Shown here in pieces: positions 23,161 through 34,362 of a stretch of DNA of 64,000 bases. The DNA is taken from the NCBI GenBank assembly GCA_027627225.1, contig JAPFQT010000394.1, forward strand, positions 62,001 through 126,000, in the 5' to 3' direction. Every line of letters begins with the position of its first letter. Position 1 is the stretch's first letter. The translations under genes and the position numbers were made by a program. The stretch is from Congeria kusceri (Eukaryota; Mollusca; Bivalvia; Myida; Dreissenidae). The notes under the pieces were generated by a model. It was not told where the DNA came from, made no database searches, and was given only the letters and a program-made list of their open reading frames with translations.

Positions 23161-24599
23161 TGATGCTTTGTATAGTTTATAAATTTTTAGAACAAAAACT
23201 TTATAACCACAATGTCTATGTAAAAAGTGGGCTTATTCCGTCAAAATACAAAACAGAGTTATGGGTAATGTTGACCCTGATACTAGGGTTGATGACAAAG
23301 GTTAGTTCCAAGTTTCGAGTGAATAACTTATGTAGTTTTGAAGTTACAAAACTTTTGACTAAAAACCTGAACCAGGGGTAGTAGGAAAGCCAGGCCTTTT
23401 TCTGACCATTTTGGGAAAAAAAGCACCTCGGTTAAATTGGGAAATTCACCACGTAAAATTTTCTAAATTGGGAAACATTCTTATCGTTAAATCATAAGTA
23501 TAATGATGAAATTTACAGTCTTAAACTAATAAATAAGAATTTAACAGCACTTATAATTTTAATTTAACTCAAAATTGTGATAAATACCTAACCATGCTAT
23601 ACAACCATGAGTTTGTAATCATATGCATATCTCATTTCCTTCAAGTTTGTGTATCTTTCTAAAAATTCATCAACAAATATGACCAACTTCACCAAAATAA
23701 AATTGTGGAATCTACACTCTACATGATTTAGTTTTAATGATGTGTTATTAAACATTGTGTAGTACCTACACTAAATAGGTCACGAAAATATGTGATAACT
23801 TAGAAAGATATCTTTACCTCCGTATATTTAAAACCTTTAGTTTACTGAAACATCCACTTGTGTAAATAACAAAACATTTGCCCATAATTCATGTTAAATA
23901 TCATCATGATGGTGGACAAAAAAATCGTTTTCGTTTGTGTTACCCATTTTATTACAAGACTATTAGAGTGTTCTCCACTTGTAAACAATGTCAACGATCA
24001 AATTAGAGGATATCCAAATGTAGTCAGCGTGAAAAAAATCAGCTGTCAAGTATTGAAAAATCACATTTCACTTTCATTGTCGAAAAAATACAGATTTTTT
24101 GCAGTTGGGAATTTTTGGGTCAGAATCAGCAAAAAGATACTATGCTGCAGTGCCAAATTACACATATAGTTTTCTCTTTAAAAAAACAACAACACTATAT
24201 ACCACCACAGTCCTGTGCCAAAGCGAGAATTTAGTTGTGTACTGTTTTTCCTTGACAACTGTAAGACCATAATCAGTTTTTTCAAAATATTACTGTACTT
24301 AATAGACTGCTAAAGTATGGCGGTTTACCCATAATAACAATTTTAAACTCAATACTGCTCTTTCAAATACATTTTCCATCTCAATACTGCTAAAGGCCCC
24401 CCTCCCCTAATTATGATACAGATAAATAGCAGCTACTTTGTTCAGGTCATGAAATGATACCATGATTCAGTATATGTACATTGTTTTAAAAGAATCTTAT
24501 ATATTATAAAATACATTATTTTTTCATTGCATTAGTATTATTTGATTGTTTATCTCCAGTGGACGTTATAATTAAGATTTCTCCTAAAATAGTGTAATT
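23161..24599. other. Unassigned AT-rich stretch with a family I end
   Basis: 24110-24470 matches 16550-17350. AGGCCTTTTTCTGACCATTT near 23393 and 'ttgggaatttttgggtcagaa' near 24105 are weakly inverted and could bound a 0.7-kb element. No coding sequence was supported. Confidence 0.35.
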
Positions 24600-25280
24600 T
24601 GCAAGTCATTTTGGAATTTCAAACTGAAGTAGTTCTAATATTGCAACCATTACAACTATTTTGATCAAGACATTCATTGATTGTGGATTTAATGTTTAGG
24701 TCTTGAATGACTCTGAAGTACAATGTGCATTGAAAGCATTTCAAAAGCACAGTACCATTAGAATGGGCACCTGAACGAGTCGCAAACAGTTTGTAATATC
24801 TGATAAGCAAATCCCACAAAGAGTTATTCAAAACAGTTATCAAAATCATATATTATGTTGATCAGTAGTTTACAATGCCAATTAGGATGGGTATAACCCT
24901 TGACCATTCTTTTTAAATATCCTATTGATAATATTTTAACTTAAGAAGTACTTAATGAATGATTTTGTATGACAAAGCTTGTGGTTATTTTATCATGACC
25001 ATTTTACACAAAGGAATTCACTGAGGAGGGGCTTTGTCAAGCAATTAAAACCTGTTAGTATCTTCTGATGTCTACTGATTGGTTTCAAACTTCATAATTG
25101 TTTGTTGGACCATAGAACGTTTTAAAGGCATATTTGTTCTGCTCAAGTTAATCGCATTGTTTTCAACAGAAAGGGTCAAAGTAGCACTGTAACTTCGTGC
25201 CAAAGAAACATTTAAGAACAATATGTTAATACATTTGTTGCTGTGCTTTTGTGAAATAGCAAATGCTCTACATTTCAATT
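24600..25280. repeat. Dispersed family J, copy 1
   Basis: 24690-24865 matches 42815-43015 (shared 'ggtcttgaatg', 'gagttattcaaaacagtt'). 25015-25270 matches 46610-46890 and 47600-47800 (shared 'ttggaccata', 'gggtcaaagtagcactg', 'atatgttaatac'). The function is unknown; no frame is conserved among the copies. Confidence 0.6.
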
Positions 25281-25576
25281 TAAAAACGCAAAGTCAGCCG
25301 CAAGAGATTTGACATGATATGCTTTGCAACTAAACTTCTTAATATGTAGTTATACTTAGAAATTTTAATTTTATTTTACCTTGTGCTGATTACGCTCTTG
25401 ATAAGTGAACCATCAAATACAGTCATTTTCAGCAAAGTATGTGCATCGAAGCAAGAGTAGAGTAAATGGACGAATAATCAACATAATTAAGATAGGAGGA
25501 GGCATGAGCATACCCAGTCAATACACTTTACACTGTACTATGAACATGATACAATTTTAAAACAAAAAATAAAAAT

Positions 25577-26304
25577 GTAGAATGCCTAGGTGCGCAAAGT
25601 ACAATCGCAAGCATTGCCTCAGCAATGAAGTGGCAATGCCAGTAGAATGCCTAGGTGCGCAAAGTACAATCGCAAGCATTGCCGCAGCAATGAAGTGGCA
25701 ATGCCAGTAGAATGCCTAGGTGCGCAAAGTACAATCGCAAGCATTGCCTCAGCAATGAAGTGGCAATGCCAGTAGAATGCCTAGGTGCGCAAAGTACAAT
25801 CGCAAGCATTGCCTCAGCAATGAAGTGGCAATGCCAGTAGAATGCCTAGGTGCGCAAAGTACAATCGCAAGCATTGCCTCAGCAATGAAGTGGCAATGCC
25901 AGTAGAATGCCTAGGTGCGCAAAGTACAATCGCAAGCATTGCCTCAGCAATGAAGTGGCAATGCCAGTAGAATGCCTAGGTGCGCAAAGTACAATCGCAA
26001 GCATTGCCTCAGCAATGAAGTGGCAACGCCAGTAGAATGCCTAGGTGCGCAAAGTACAATCGCAAGCATTGCCTCAGCAATGAAGTGGCAATGCCAGTAG
26101 AATGCCTAGGTGCGCAAAGTACAATCGCAAGCATTGCCTCAGCAATGAAGTGGCAATGCCAGTAGAATGCCTAGGTGCGCAAAGTACAATCGCAAGCATT
26201 GCCTCAGCAATGAAGTGGCAATGCCAGTAGAATGCCTAGGTGCGCAAAGTACAATCGCAAGCATTTCCTCAGCAATGAAGTGGCAATGCCAGTAGAATGC
26301 CTAG
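25577..26304 (+). repeat. 65-bp satellite, 11.2 copies
   Basis: GTAGAATGCCTAGG starts a unit at 25577, 25642 and every 65 bp to 26227, and a partial 13-bp unit ends at 26304. Only three obvious variants occur: GCCGCAGC in unit 2, CAACGCC in unit 7 and CATTTCC in unit 11. Each unit holds the inverted pair GCATTGCC/GGCAATGC. The homogeneity suggests recent expansion or gene conversion. Confidence 0.95.
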
Positions 26305-26718
26305 CGACGGTGAGCACTTTGAGCATACACAAAACAAATGTCGTCGCTCTGCGTTCTGATAAGAGTGCAGTGGGGTCACCGTAAGGTCTCCATAGCAGCA
26401 CAGTAAGGTCTCCTATAATACCACAGGAGATACGCGGGCTAGCACAGAGGTCTTACTGCAAACACTGTGGTTGTGGGTGGCGCTTTCACGGAGTTCTCTG
26501 AGATGTCACTGCCGCACTACCGCGCTTCTACGGCGAGTCTTCGGCGCTTATATCGAGTGCTATTTTTTTTTACTGCGCTCTCACAATGACTGTACGGAAC
26601 TGTCTCAGTGGTCATTGCGCTCCCAAGGCGCTTCTACAGCATACATCGGCGTTTGCATGACAAAAACAAACGAAATAGTATTAATGAATAAGATAAGCAA
26701 ATAAACATTCGTTTCATC

Positions 26719-26865
26719 ATGGCTGATGTACGCCAGCAAGCCGGGCTACTGCTTGCCTACATGCAAGACCCGCAGATCCACGATGATGCAGACATTGTAT
26801 ATATCATTGTGGGACGACAGTGGAGGAATGCCCAAAGGCGTAGAAGGCTTTGGGTTCAACCATGG
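26719..26865 (+). CDS. 5' fragment of a PIF/Harbinger (HARBI1-like) transposase
   Basis: The frame starts MADVRQQAGLLLAYMQDP and reaches an Arg-rich run, RRRRLWVQPWL (residues 39-49). That layout, a short acidic N-terminus then an Arg cluster and W(V)xPW, is typical just ahead of the DDE domain in HARBI1-like nucleases. The similarity stops at residue 49. The next 28 codons run into a poly-T tract and a stop, and the catalytic DDE region is absent from the window. It therefore reads as the truncated start of a transposase inside the element at 25495-27321. A missing splice donor argues against an intact first exon. The family call rests on memory of this motif. Confidence 0.5.
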
Positions 26866-27321
26866 CTGATTATAACTACACAATGGCAATATTTTTTTTT
26901 TAATCTGATTTTTTACGAGGCTATAAACATTAGAAATTTTAACGCCGCATTTTGATTATTATAAATTGACAAGCAATGTCTCTGTGTTCAAGCTATATTT
27001 ATAATGTTGACAAAAATGTTACAGTAAAACTGATGAAGATGTGTGTATAAACTTCGTTTTATAGGTAGTGCAAAGAACGTCTTCAACACACGGTGACACA
27101 GTGTGAGCGCCGTGAAAACGCAGTGCACGCAGTGGAAGCCTCGTGAGAGTTCAGACAATCGCCATCAAAAACACTGTAGAACGCAGTGACATCTCCATCT
27201 TCACAAAAAATATCCGATTTTTCTTGCGATCTCACAGCACTCTGAAAAATCAAACAATGCCGTGCCAACGCAGTAAGAACGTGTATAGTGTGACAGGGGT
27301 ATGAGGTAGACTACTCCTCCC

Positions 27322-28279
27322 ACACAGACTGTACCTTATCTAGAACACTAATCTAAACAGCTTCTTCCAATTGTAGCATTCAGAGGGTTAACACCCAGAC
27401 AGTGTGTACAGTGTACAACTTTGTATAATAGCAGCTAGATTAAGATACAGCTGTTTACATTGGGTAGATTTAAACCTACTTGATATAACTTATAAGGCAA
27501 TATTAATTTGATATTTCTTGTATTGTTTTTAAACTAATTACATTCAGTACAATTTCAATCATACTGATTAATTGTGCAGATTTAAACCTACTAGCCCGAG
27601 TTATATGGCAAACATTTGTTACATTACTTTATACAAATTCTATTGCCATTTTTATTGAGCACAGTCAGTCTGAGTTCAGCTGCAGGAACTCCCCCTATCT
27701 CTTTGACTTTCATCTTTCCCCTCTGTATAGGTGTACATGAGCCGTGCTGAACACACAGGACGATAGCAACATAACTTGAATTGTATTGTTATTTAATAAT
27801 GTACATTTTCTGTTGTTAGCAGACCCCTCCCTCAACCTTGACCAATCTAATAGATCAAGGCTTCCTTATTTTAAAACCATTTATTATAAATGCTTTTTGC
27901 TCTATTTACATTAATTATTATTGTAAAGTATTAATAAAGGACCCAGTTATTAATCTTTTAACTTGTAGTAAATGTTGTTTTAAACCCTACTGGTCGTAAA
28001 ACTTTTACTATGTTTGACAGTAATTTGTATTTAATTGTCTTCGCCAATCAAAATCTCATTATTTGTTGAATATTTTGAACACTTATTTATACTTTGTAAT
28101 GCAATTTTTGCTCTTATAGAAATGGTCACTAGCTATTGAACTTTTAAACTGATTAAACCACCTAGTTTCAGTGTTGCTATCTATGTAAATCATTATTGAC
28201 CTGGTCCCAATATACCAAAACACCAACCAACCACTGCGCACAAAAAATGACCCCCGCCCACCTCAAATATCACTTACAA
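27322..28279. other. AT-rich flank, one possible tiny exon
   Basis: Apart from the candidate at 27731-27766 nothing coding was seen. Repeated 'gatttaaacctact' occurs at 27465-27480 and 27580-27595. Confidence 0.35.
27731..27766 (+). CDS. Possible very short terminal exon
   Basis: A strong 40-base pyrimidine tract ending ctctgtatag is followed by 11 open codons, VYMSRAEHTGR, and TAG. The acceptor is the best-looking one in the window, but the coding part is too short to judge. No upstream exon was matched. It could be a non-coding 3' exon or chance. Confidence 0.2.
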   Translation: MYMSRAEHTGR

Positions 28280-28476
28280 GACAGTCTTCTTGTATGTGCT
28301 CCCAAGGGCAAGTCTCTTAAATAGCAAGTCTATATTTGTGCATTCGATACAGTTGTTTTTATATAAGTTTATATAAGTTACATATTGTTTTATATGTGTT
28401 AATTTTAAAGGCCCTAAAACGTTAGCCATTTGATAACACTTCTAACATTCGTATTATATTTTTTTATAGTTTTATA
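28280..28476 (+). repeat. Dispersed family H, copy 1, left part
   Basis: It aligns to 55870-56055 (shared 'aagacagtcttctt', 'catattgttttat', 'aaaggccct') and continues at 29145-29452 after the inserted pogo-like element. Confidence 0.65.
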
Positions 28477-29144
28477 CAGTTGAACATCACTATTTCGAAG
28501 TCGTTGGGACCGACGGAAAAAGTTCGAAATAGGAAAGTTCGAAACAGTGATGTTTTCCTGAACACCTGGTTAAATTACATCATGTGCATACATGAGGTAT
28601 ACATGTATAACGATGGATCGTAAATATTATCGTAAAGATTGTAAAAATCAATTACAACAGATTGCATTTATTAGGTTGTTTTTATTTATATATTCAACTT
28701 ATTATAAAAGATCAAAGAACAATGTGATATAAGACAGAGCATGTTAAGGATGAGCACTCTGAAATGTACAATACTGCTTTTAATGTACACTCAACTGTCA
28801 AATATCACGTATATCCAAGGTCGTTATTTACCCATAACTGGGTAAACCTGAGAACAATGGAAGATGCGAAAACATTACCGAGCAACGACTGCAGAGTCAT
28901 CAAACCTTTCATAGACAGCTCGAGTTTAGGTGCAACTTCGAAATAAACACTGACAATTAGGTGTGACAAACATAGTTGGGACCGGAATTTTAGTTCAAAA
29001 TGCAGATGATTTAGAAACAGACAAATTCAAAATAAATGATCGATATTTTAGTGAAATAAAGAAGGAAAAAAATCGGGACCAAACACAAGTTCGAAATAGC
29101 GTTTAATTTAAATTAACAGTGTTCAAATTAGAGGTAGGCAACTG
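28477..29144. mobile_element. Non-autonomous pogo/Tigger-like element, 668 bp
   Basis: The left end is CAGTTGAACATCACTATTTC; the right end on the opposite strand is CAGTTGCCTACCTCTAATTT. TA flanks both sides (28475-28476 and 29145-29146). The paralogous repeat at 56050 reads straight through TTTTATAGTATATTGG, giving the empty site. It is related to the larger element at 40731-42739 (shared 'cttcga.ataaac' and 'aagaaggaa' near the right end). Confidence 0.75.
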
Positions 29145-29452
29145 TAGCATATTGGACCTTGAACCTTATCTTTTTTCTTAAACTGTCACCCTGGGTTATG
29201 CTACATGTCACTAAATAACCCAACAATTTTAAGTCTTAAAGGACAGGGTCTCATGTTGAAGCAAGACATTTCCTGTCTATAAGTGTTCAGCATTAGTTCA
29301 AGGCATGTCTTGTGTTTCTTACAACCAACAATAAGATTTATATACCAAAAAGACATAGGGAATGTTACATTACTTTGGTGTTATGGTGGCTTGTATTGCC
29401 AAAGTTGATTGTGTGACATTGTATTCCACAACCACATGTCTCCTTATGATAA
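29145..29452 (+). repeat. Dispersed family H, copy 1, right part
   Basis: It matches 56880-57125 closely, sharing AAAGGACAGGGTCTCATGTT, 'aagatttatataccaaaaa' and 'ttggtgttatggtggcttg'. It ends where the ACAAGAG module begins at 29454. Confidence 0.7.
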
Positions 29453-29453
29453 A

Positions 29454-29645
29454 ACAAGAGCTGTTGGAAGACAGCGCGTTAGACTTTTCTTGTGCTTGTC
29501 AGAGTTACTGGCATTTTTTTGTAAATCAAGAAATATGGAAATTCCACCAAAACCGCATTTTCGAACGAATTACATTGAAGTCTGCACATTAATATTTTTT
29601 TTTGTAATGGTGAACTCGACATTGACCCCATTAACCCCATATCAG
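29454..29645 (+). repeat. Family A element start (ACAAGAG hairpin)
   Basis: ACAAGAG (29454-29460) with stem GCTGT/ACAGC (29460-29475), then GCGCGTTAGACTTTTC and a family A unit that stops at CCCCATAT near 29642. The array continues at 30877. Confidence 0.7.
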
Positions 29646-30874
29646 GGTTTCCTGCAGGCATGTCGGCATCCCTGACACACACCCCTGTGAAATCGGCCGC
29701 TCAGTTTGGCACCACCTCCTCGAAATCGGCAGCATCGCACGACCCCAGCTCCCCCAAATTCGGCTGAAACGCTTAAACCCACCTCCCCAAAATCGGTCGC
29801 ATTGCCCGACCCCACCTTTATGAAAACGGTTGCAACGTTCGCAATCCAGGCGGCGATCAAATGGGTAGTATCGCTTTAACTACTGCCCTTTATCTAGCTT
29901 TTTGTTCGACCTGAACCTGTCTTTGCATTACCTTTAATTTGGAAATTCTTACTTTTCTAAAAATTGAAACTAATAAAAATATTTATCCTACTCAAATTGC
30001 AATAACCGCGTTTTTTTCATTGAATAAAAACGTATTGACTAACTCCTTTGGAGGCAGTGTACATCAAAATATTAGGCTGCATTTTCTATCGAATTAATTT
30101 TCAATTATACATGGTTTTCAAAAACTTTTATTTTTACTTCATTAATTTGTGTTCTAATGCGAAAGAAATCAATCGTTAATATCAGTTATACTACATGCGG
30201 ATATTAAAAGCCCAAAACTACTGGAATCTGACTGCGGTTCCTAATCAACATAAATTACGGTCCTGTATCTCCATGTAAAAACAAAGATTTATTTTTTAAA
30301 GATCTCTGGTAAAATGGGTGTTTTTCTACAAAAGCGCGCGAAAATTATGTTGCCATGCACAAGGTCACGGATGCCTCATGAAAAACGTGCGTGAACTGGC
30401 CACGTGCTTAATTACAGTGTTTATGTAAATAAAATTAAGTTTGACGATGTTAAAATGTGTTTCAAAATGGGTTCTTAAATACATTATTCGTTTCCTTATT
30501 TTTGATTGTACATTTGTGAAATGGATGAAAAAATTACCAGGATGAAATACAACGTTAAATATAATAATCAAATGTTTTTAAATGGCTGTTCACTTTTCCC
30601 GGCAACGCGAGTATTTGTTGTCAAACACTATTTTAGATGTTAGTAAGGTATAAACTCCGCTCTAAAAATCACCATATTTGGTTGGCTAATGAGATCGTTG
30701 TGGGCAGGACTACACAGTTCAGTCACTCGTTATCACTGTTGGAATTGAGACCTTATCGATCAATACGGTGTTCGTTTATGACCCTGTGGTTAACAATCGG
30801 TGTAATAGATAAAGGGGTTAAGGGTTGTCGCTTTGAAAATTAAAGCATCTCGGCATTATTTAAGCATGTCGGCA
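29643..30874. mobile_element. Insertion of about 1.2 kb splitting a family A unit
   Basis: The A unit is cut between CCCCATAT and GCAATCCCAAG. GCATGTCGGCA occurs at 29658-29668 and 30864-30874, a possible 11-bp target duplication. The left part holds the degenerate repeat at 29686-29845. No transposase or SINE head was identified. Confidence 0.45.
29686..29845 (+). repeat. Degenerate tandem repeat of about 34 bp, GC-rich
   Basis: Variants of CCCGAAATCGGC followed by 'gcatcgcacgaccccacct' recur four to five times. It stands out from the AT-rich context by its CpG content. Confidence 0.5.
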
Positions 30875-30876
30875 AA

Positions 30877-31790
30877 TTGCAATCCCAAGCTAGGTCTTGA
30901 TATAAGGTATCGATTTATTACGTTTCATTAAAAATCGCTATGTCTTCTCAAGCTATAGAGCATTAACAGTTTGTCTGTTTTAGTAAAGGTGGCCTTGACC
31001 CCACCCACCGCATATGCAATCCCAAGCGAGGTCTCGATATGAGATATCAATGTATGAAGTTTCATTAAAATATCTCAATGTGTTCTCAAGCTTTTGAGCA
31101 GAAACCATTTTTTATTTTTAGAAACGGTGACCTTGACAGTTACCCCATCCATCTTATATGCAATCCCAAGACAGGTCTTGACATAAGGTATCTATGTATC
31201 AAGTTTCATTAAAATATCTCAATTCATTCTCAAGTTATTGAGAGGAAACCGTTTTTCTATTTTTAATAACAGTGACCTTGACCTTAATCCCACCCACCCC
31301 ATATACAATTCTATGTAAGGTCTTGATAGGAGGTATCTATGTATTAAGTTTCAATAAAATATCTCAATGCGTTCTCAAGTTATTGAGCGGAAACCGTTTT
31401 TTCTATTTTTAGCAACAGTGACCTTAACCTTGACACCACCCACCCCATATGCAATCCCAAGCAAAGTCTCGATATATGGTATGTATGTATAAAGCTTCAT
31501 TGAAATATCTCAATGCGTTCTCATGTTATTGAGCAGAAACCGTTTTTCTATTTTTAGTAACAGTGACCTTAACCTTGACACCACCCACCCCATATGCAAT
31601 CCCAAGCAAAGTCTCGATATATGGTATGTATGTATAAAGCTTCATTGAAATATCTCAATGCGTTCTCATGTTATTGAGCAGAAACCGTTTTTCTATTTTT
31701 AGTAACAGTGACCTTGACCCCATGACCCCATATCCAATTCCAATTGAGGTCTCTTATCAGGTATCTATGTATTTAGTTTCATTTAACATG
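30877..31790 (+). repeat. Family A tandem array, six units
   Basis: The TGACCTTGAC block lies near 30989, 31126, 31271, 31418, 31562 and 31708. The units from 31418 and 31562 (144 bp) are nearly identical, showing a recent duplication within an otherwise diverged array. It lies in the presumed intron just ahead of the exon at 31821. Confidence 0.85.
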
Positions 31791-31820
31791 ATTCATTATT
31801 AACTTGAATACTGTTTTAAG

Positions 31821-31917
31821 TATGTGGAGAGTTATGAAACATTAGGAACTGACCTACAACATGATAGAGGCAGACCATACCAAATTCTCCCATGGCTGGC
31901 ATTTTGGACTATGGAAG
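31821..31917 (+). CDS. Internal coding exon of an unrecognised gene
   Basis: The acceptor is ctgttttaag; 32 codons plus one base are open; the donor is GTACAT after GAA-G (phase 1). The peptide starts YVESYETLGTDLQHDRGRPY and has an aromatic-rich end with LPWLAFW. Together with the exon at 32089 it makes a continuous frame across a 171-bp GT-AG intron, and the split Gly codon fits exactly. The mixed composition, no repeats and matched phases make this one of the best host-gene signals here. Upstream exons were not found; they probably lie beyond the A array. The protein family was not recognised. Confidence 0.6.
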
Positions 31918-32088
31918 GTACATGTATTCTTGTATTTGTTAATGTTATATGTAAATGTAGGTTTATTAATTGCACAATTTGTTCAACATATTGTATTTGG
32001 AAATATACAAATTAAAAAAATAAATAAATCTTTATTAATGTTGATTTATATTAGGTTTATTAAAAACTCTTTATGTTACATTACACAG

Positions 32089-32186
32089 GTCCCATGGAAG
32101 AAAACGGATGGCAAGATCCTGAAAATCTGAAAGATTTACCAGCTTCATTACAACTTCATAACATTGATGACTGCATAGCTAATTGA
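32089..32186 (+). CDS. Terminal coding exon of the same unrecognised gene
   Basis: The acceptor is ttacattacacag. The exon's first two bases complete the Gly codon from 31917. The peptide then reads PMEENGWQDPENLKDLPASL and ends in DDCIAN before TGA. It is acidic and polar, as C-terminal tails often are, with no membrane or domain motif. In the intron, GTACATG at 31918 and the AG at 32087-32088 are the canonical borders. The 3' UTR would follow; AATAAA-type signals occur in the AT-rich DNA beyond, but none can be chosen. The frame match over the intron is seen; that it is a real gene is inference. Confidence 0.6.
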
Positions 32187-33025
32187 TGGACTGGTCAGTC
32201 AACTGCATGCTCAGGACAGTGCCATTACCTTTGAAAAATGACCACTATCATATGTCTTCTTTGTTCAGCTGAACATTTTTTTGGTAAGGGACTCTCAAAG
32301 TATAAAAAGTGGACATTGGCATTCTGATCTAATATTTTCAGAAAATATTTAAGAAAGAATTACAAGAATTACAAGTGATGTTCAGTCTTTCACAGGGACC
32401 TGTAAAAGGAGCCATAATGATTCCCCATCAAACAATCGATGGTATATTTTTCCCAAGTTAAATGTTGAAAAAAACCTGCAGTGACAATATTCTAAAAACA
32501 TAGGAGATGTGAATTTAAGTTGTAAATAATCACATGACTAGTATGTTTTTGTCAATTTAAATACTGAGTTCAACTTATCATTTATTTCACTAGTTAAATT
32601 TATCAATCAATTAAATTTTCATTATTATTTTTTCAATTAGCAATATTTCATAATGTGAAAATTCCAAATCTGATTTGTAATGGACACATTTCATTTCAAA
32701 AGCAATAAAAATGTTGGAATACATCAATTTCCCTCGTTGTTTCATTCTTCTATTTACGAGCAGCATCGTAATAATAAGTTACACAGGATTTTATATAAAA
32801 AATATAAATTTAACCCATTTATATTTAACTGCAACATTTATTTTAAGAACATGTATATTTGAACACATGTTACTTTTTGGAGTCATTTGCTTTAAGGTCA
32901 TAATGCAAGAAGTAAATTATGTAGTTTCATTGGAAACCAATGGTTGTAGCTTTGATTGTATGAATTCATCTTTTGACTAGAAGTATCATTATTATTATAA
33001 TGTGAATAATGTATAGCAACTATAG
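32187..33025. other. Probable 3' UTR and AT-rich flank
   Basis: No further coding frame or repeat family was recognised after the stop at 32186. Confidence 0.35.
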
Positions 33026-33263
33026 CTAAGGCCCCCCCAAAAATAGTCCTGTTTCTGGTCTCCCGACCGACCCTTTACTTTTGCCGCCGACCCCACATTT
33101 TTTGGGTCCAAAAATAATAGAGACTGAAAAAGACAGTTACCGTGTACAACACAAACCATGCTCCCATCATAAAAAATATAATTAAATTAAAAAAATCCCT
33201 ACCTACCGACCCTTATTTTTGGGGGCAGGAGACCAGAAACGGAACTTATTTTTTTTGGCTTAG
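33026..33263. mobile_element. Inverted-repeat MITE, about 238 bp
   Basis: The left arm is CTAAGGCCCCCCCAAAAATA...GTTTCTGGTCTCC with CGACCGACCC. The right arm on the opposite strand is CTAAGCCAAAAAAAATAAGT...GTTTCTGGTCTCC with GGGTCGGTAGG. The arms exceed 35 bp with small indels. Flanking TATA on both sides is suggestive of a TA-type duplication. Confidence 0.6.
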
Positions 33264-34357
33264 TATAAAGTACATGTGCAAAGTGAATTGGTAAATGGTT
33301 AAAAACAGTCTGTATGTACATGTCACATACTGGTATTCATTATAACAGTGTAAAGTGTAAACAATAAACATTACAGTTTTTATAATATATATGTTGTAAA
33401 ATCATACCAGTCTTCACAAAATCTTTTAAAGTAATTTGTTATTAAAAAGCAGAAAAGAAAGATTACTCAATACATGCAGTTTAAATCTTAATTTGCAATG
33501 TTCACTAGTTGTATTTCTGTTGTTGTTTTTTATTATTTGATAATGGTTGCCATTGTCACTTAATTTATGTTTTTATATAAAGTTCTATAAAATATACCTA
33601 TATCAAAGGATGATATGTAACACAATTTTAATATGTCATTTGTTCAGAATAACATGCAATATTAATCTTTCTATCCTTAACAATGTTAAACAAGAAATAA
33701 CTGAAATGGTCTACTGTAAATGTGTCAATTATAGGTCTCGGTACATCATTCATTGTAAGTTACCAATAGTGTTTAAAACAAAATTATTATGAAGTGTTCA
33801 TGCACAGGTTAACAAAATGTAAAAATGATTCTATATATCTATTTTAATTTGAAAAATATGGCTTAACACACTTTTCTAATGTATAATGATCGTATTTCAT
33901 AGTATAACAGTATTTGTTGCCATAGCAACCAGATCATCCAATTTATAGGTATAAGCCAATGTAAAAAGAATGATGTAAGATTGAAGCAATTAAATTATAT
34001 ACATTAGTTTATACATTTAGAGTGTTTGTTTTGAATGTGGAATAAAACACTAGAATAATGAATAAATGATAGAAAAGCTTGAAAATTGTTGTTATGGTGA
34101 CACACAAAAGAAGCTTAAAAATCCCATAAATAGTTCTTAATAAGAACAATAAATCACATCATCTGACACTACACATGTTTGCCTACAAGAAAATGTACAT
34201 AAAACTCAATTTTGACCAGGTATGTCATTTGGAAGAAAAATTGCCTTGCTGGTCACATATTAATTTGTACAATAAATGTATATTGACTTACAGATGTCTA
34301 CATTGCCGTAATTATAAAATTGTGTTTTGTCATAGTAATTCATTTTCAAATATCAAA
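33264..34357. other. AT-rich stretch up to the BEL/Pao target site
   Basis: No gene, array or inverted repeat was seen. Confidence 0.4.
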
Positions 34358-34362
34358 TCACT
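34358..34362. repeat. Left target-site duplication TCACT
   Basis: TCACT precedes the 5' LTR and recurs exactly at 40426-40430. Five bp is usual for BEL/Pao elements. Confidence 0.9.

Larger units (their letters stand above)
25495..27321 (+). mobile_element. PIF/Harbinger-like element carrying a satellite array, about 1.8 kb
   Basis: The imperfect inverted ends share GGAGGAG, then CATACCC, GTCA and ACACT.TACAC: left 25495-25540, right 27275-27321 on the opposite strand. Inside are the 65-bp array (25577-26304), a GC-rich region and the start of a Harbinger-type transposase frame (26719-26865). The GC-rich CACTGCGTTTTCACGGCGCT text at 27110-27130 resembles subterminal sequence. A 3-bp target duplication could not be confirmed. 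Confidence 0.55.

Noticed and set aside
23891..24169. 92-codon open frame
   Set aside because: It lies in AT-rich DNA overlapping a dispersed family I end, with no conserved counterpart in the other copy.
25577..26304. CRISPR array
   Set aside because: The 65-bp unit repeats head to tail with no unique spacers; it is a satellite in a eukaryotic genome.
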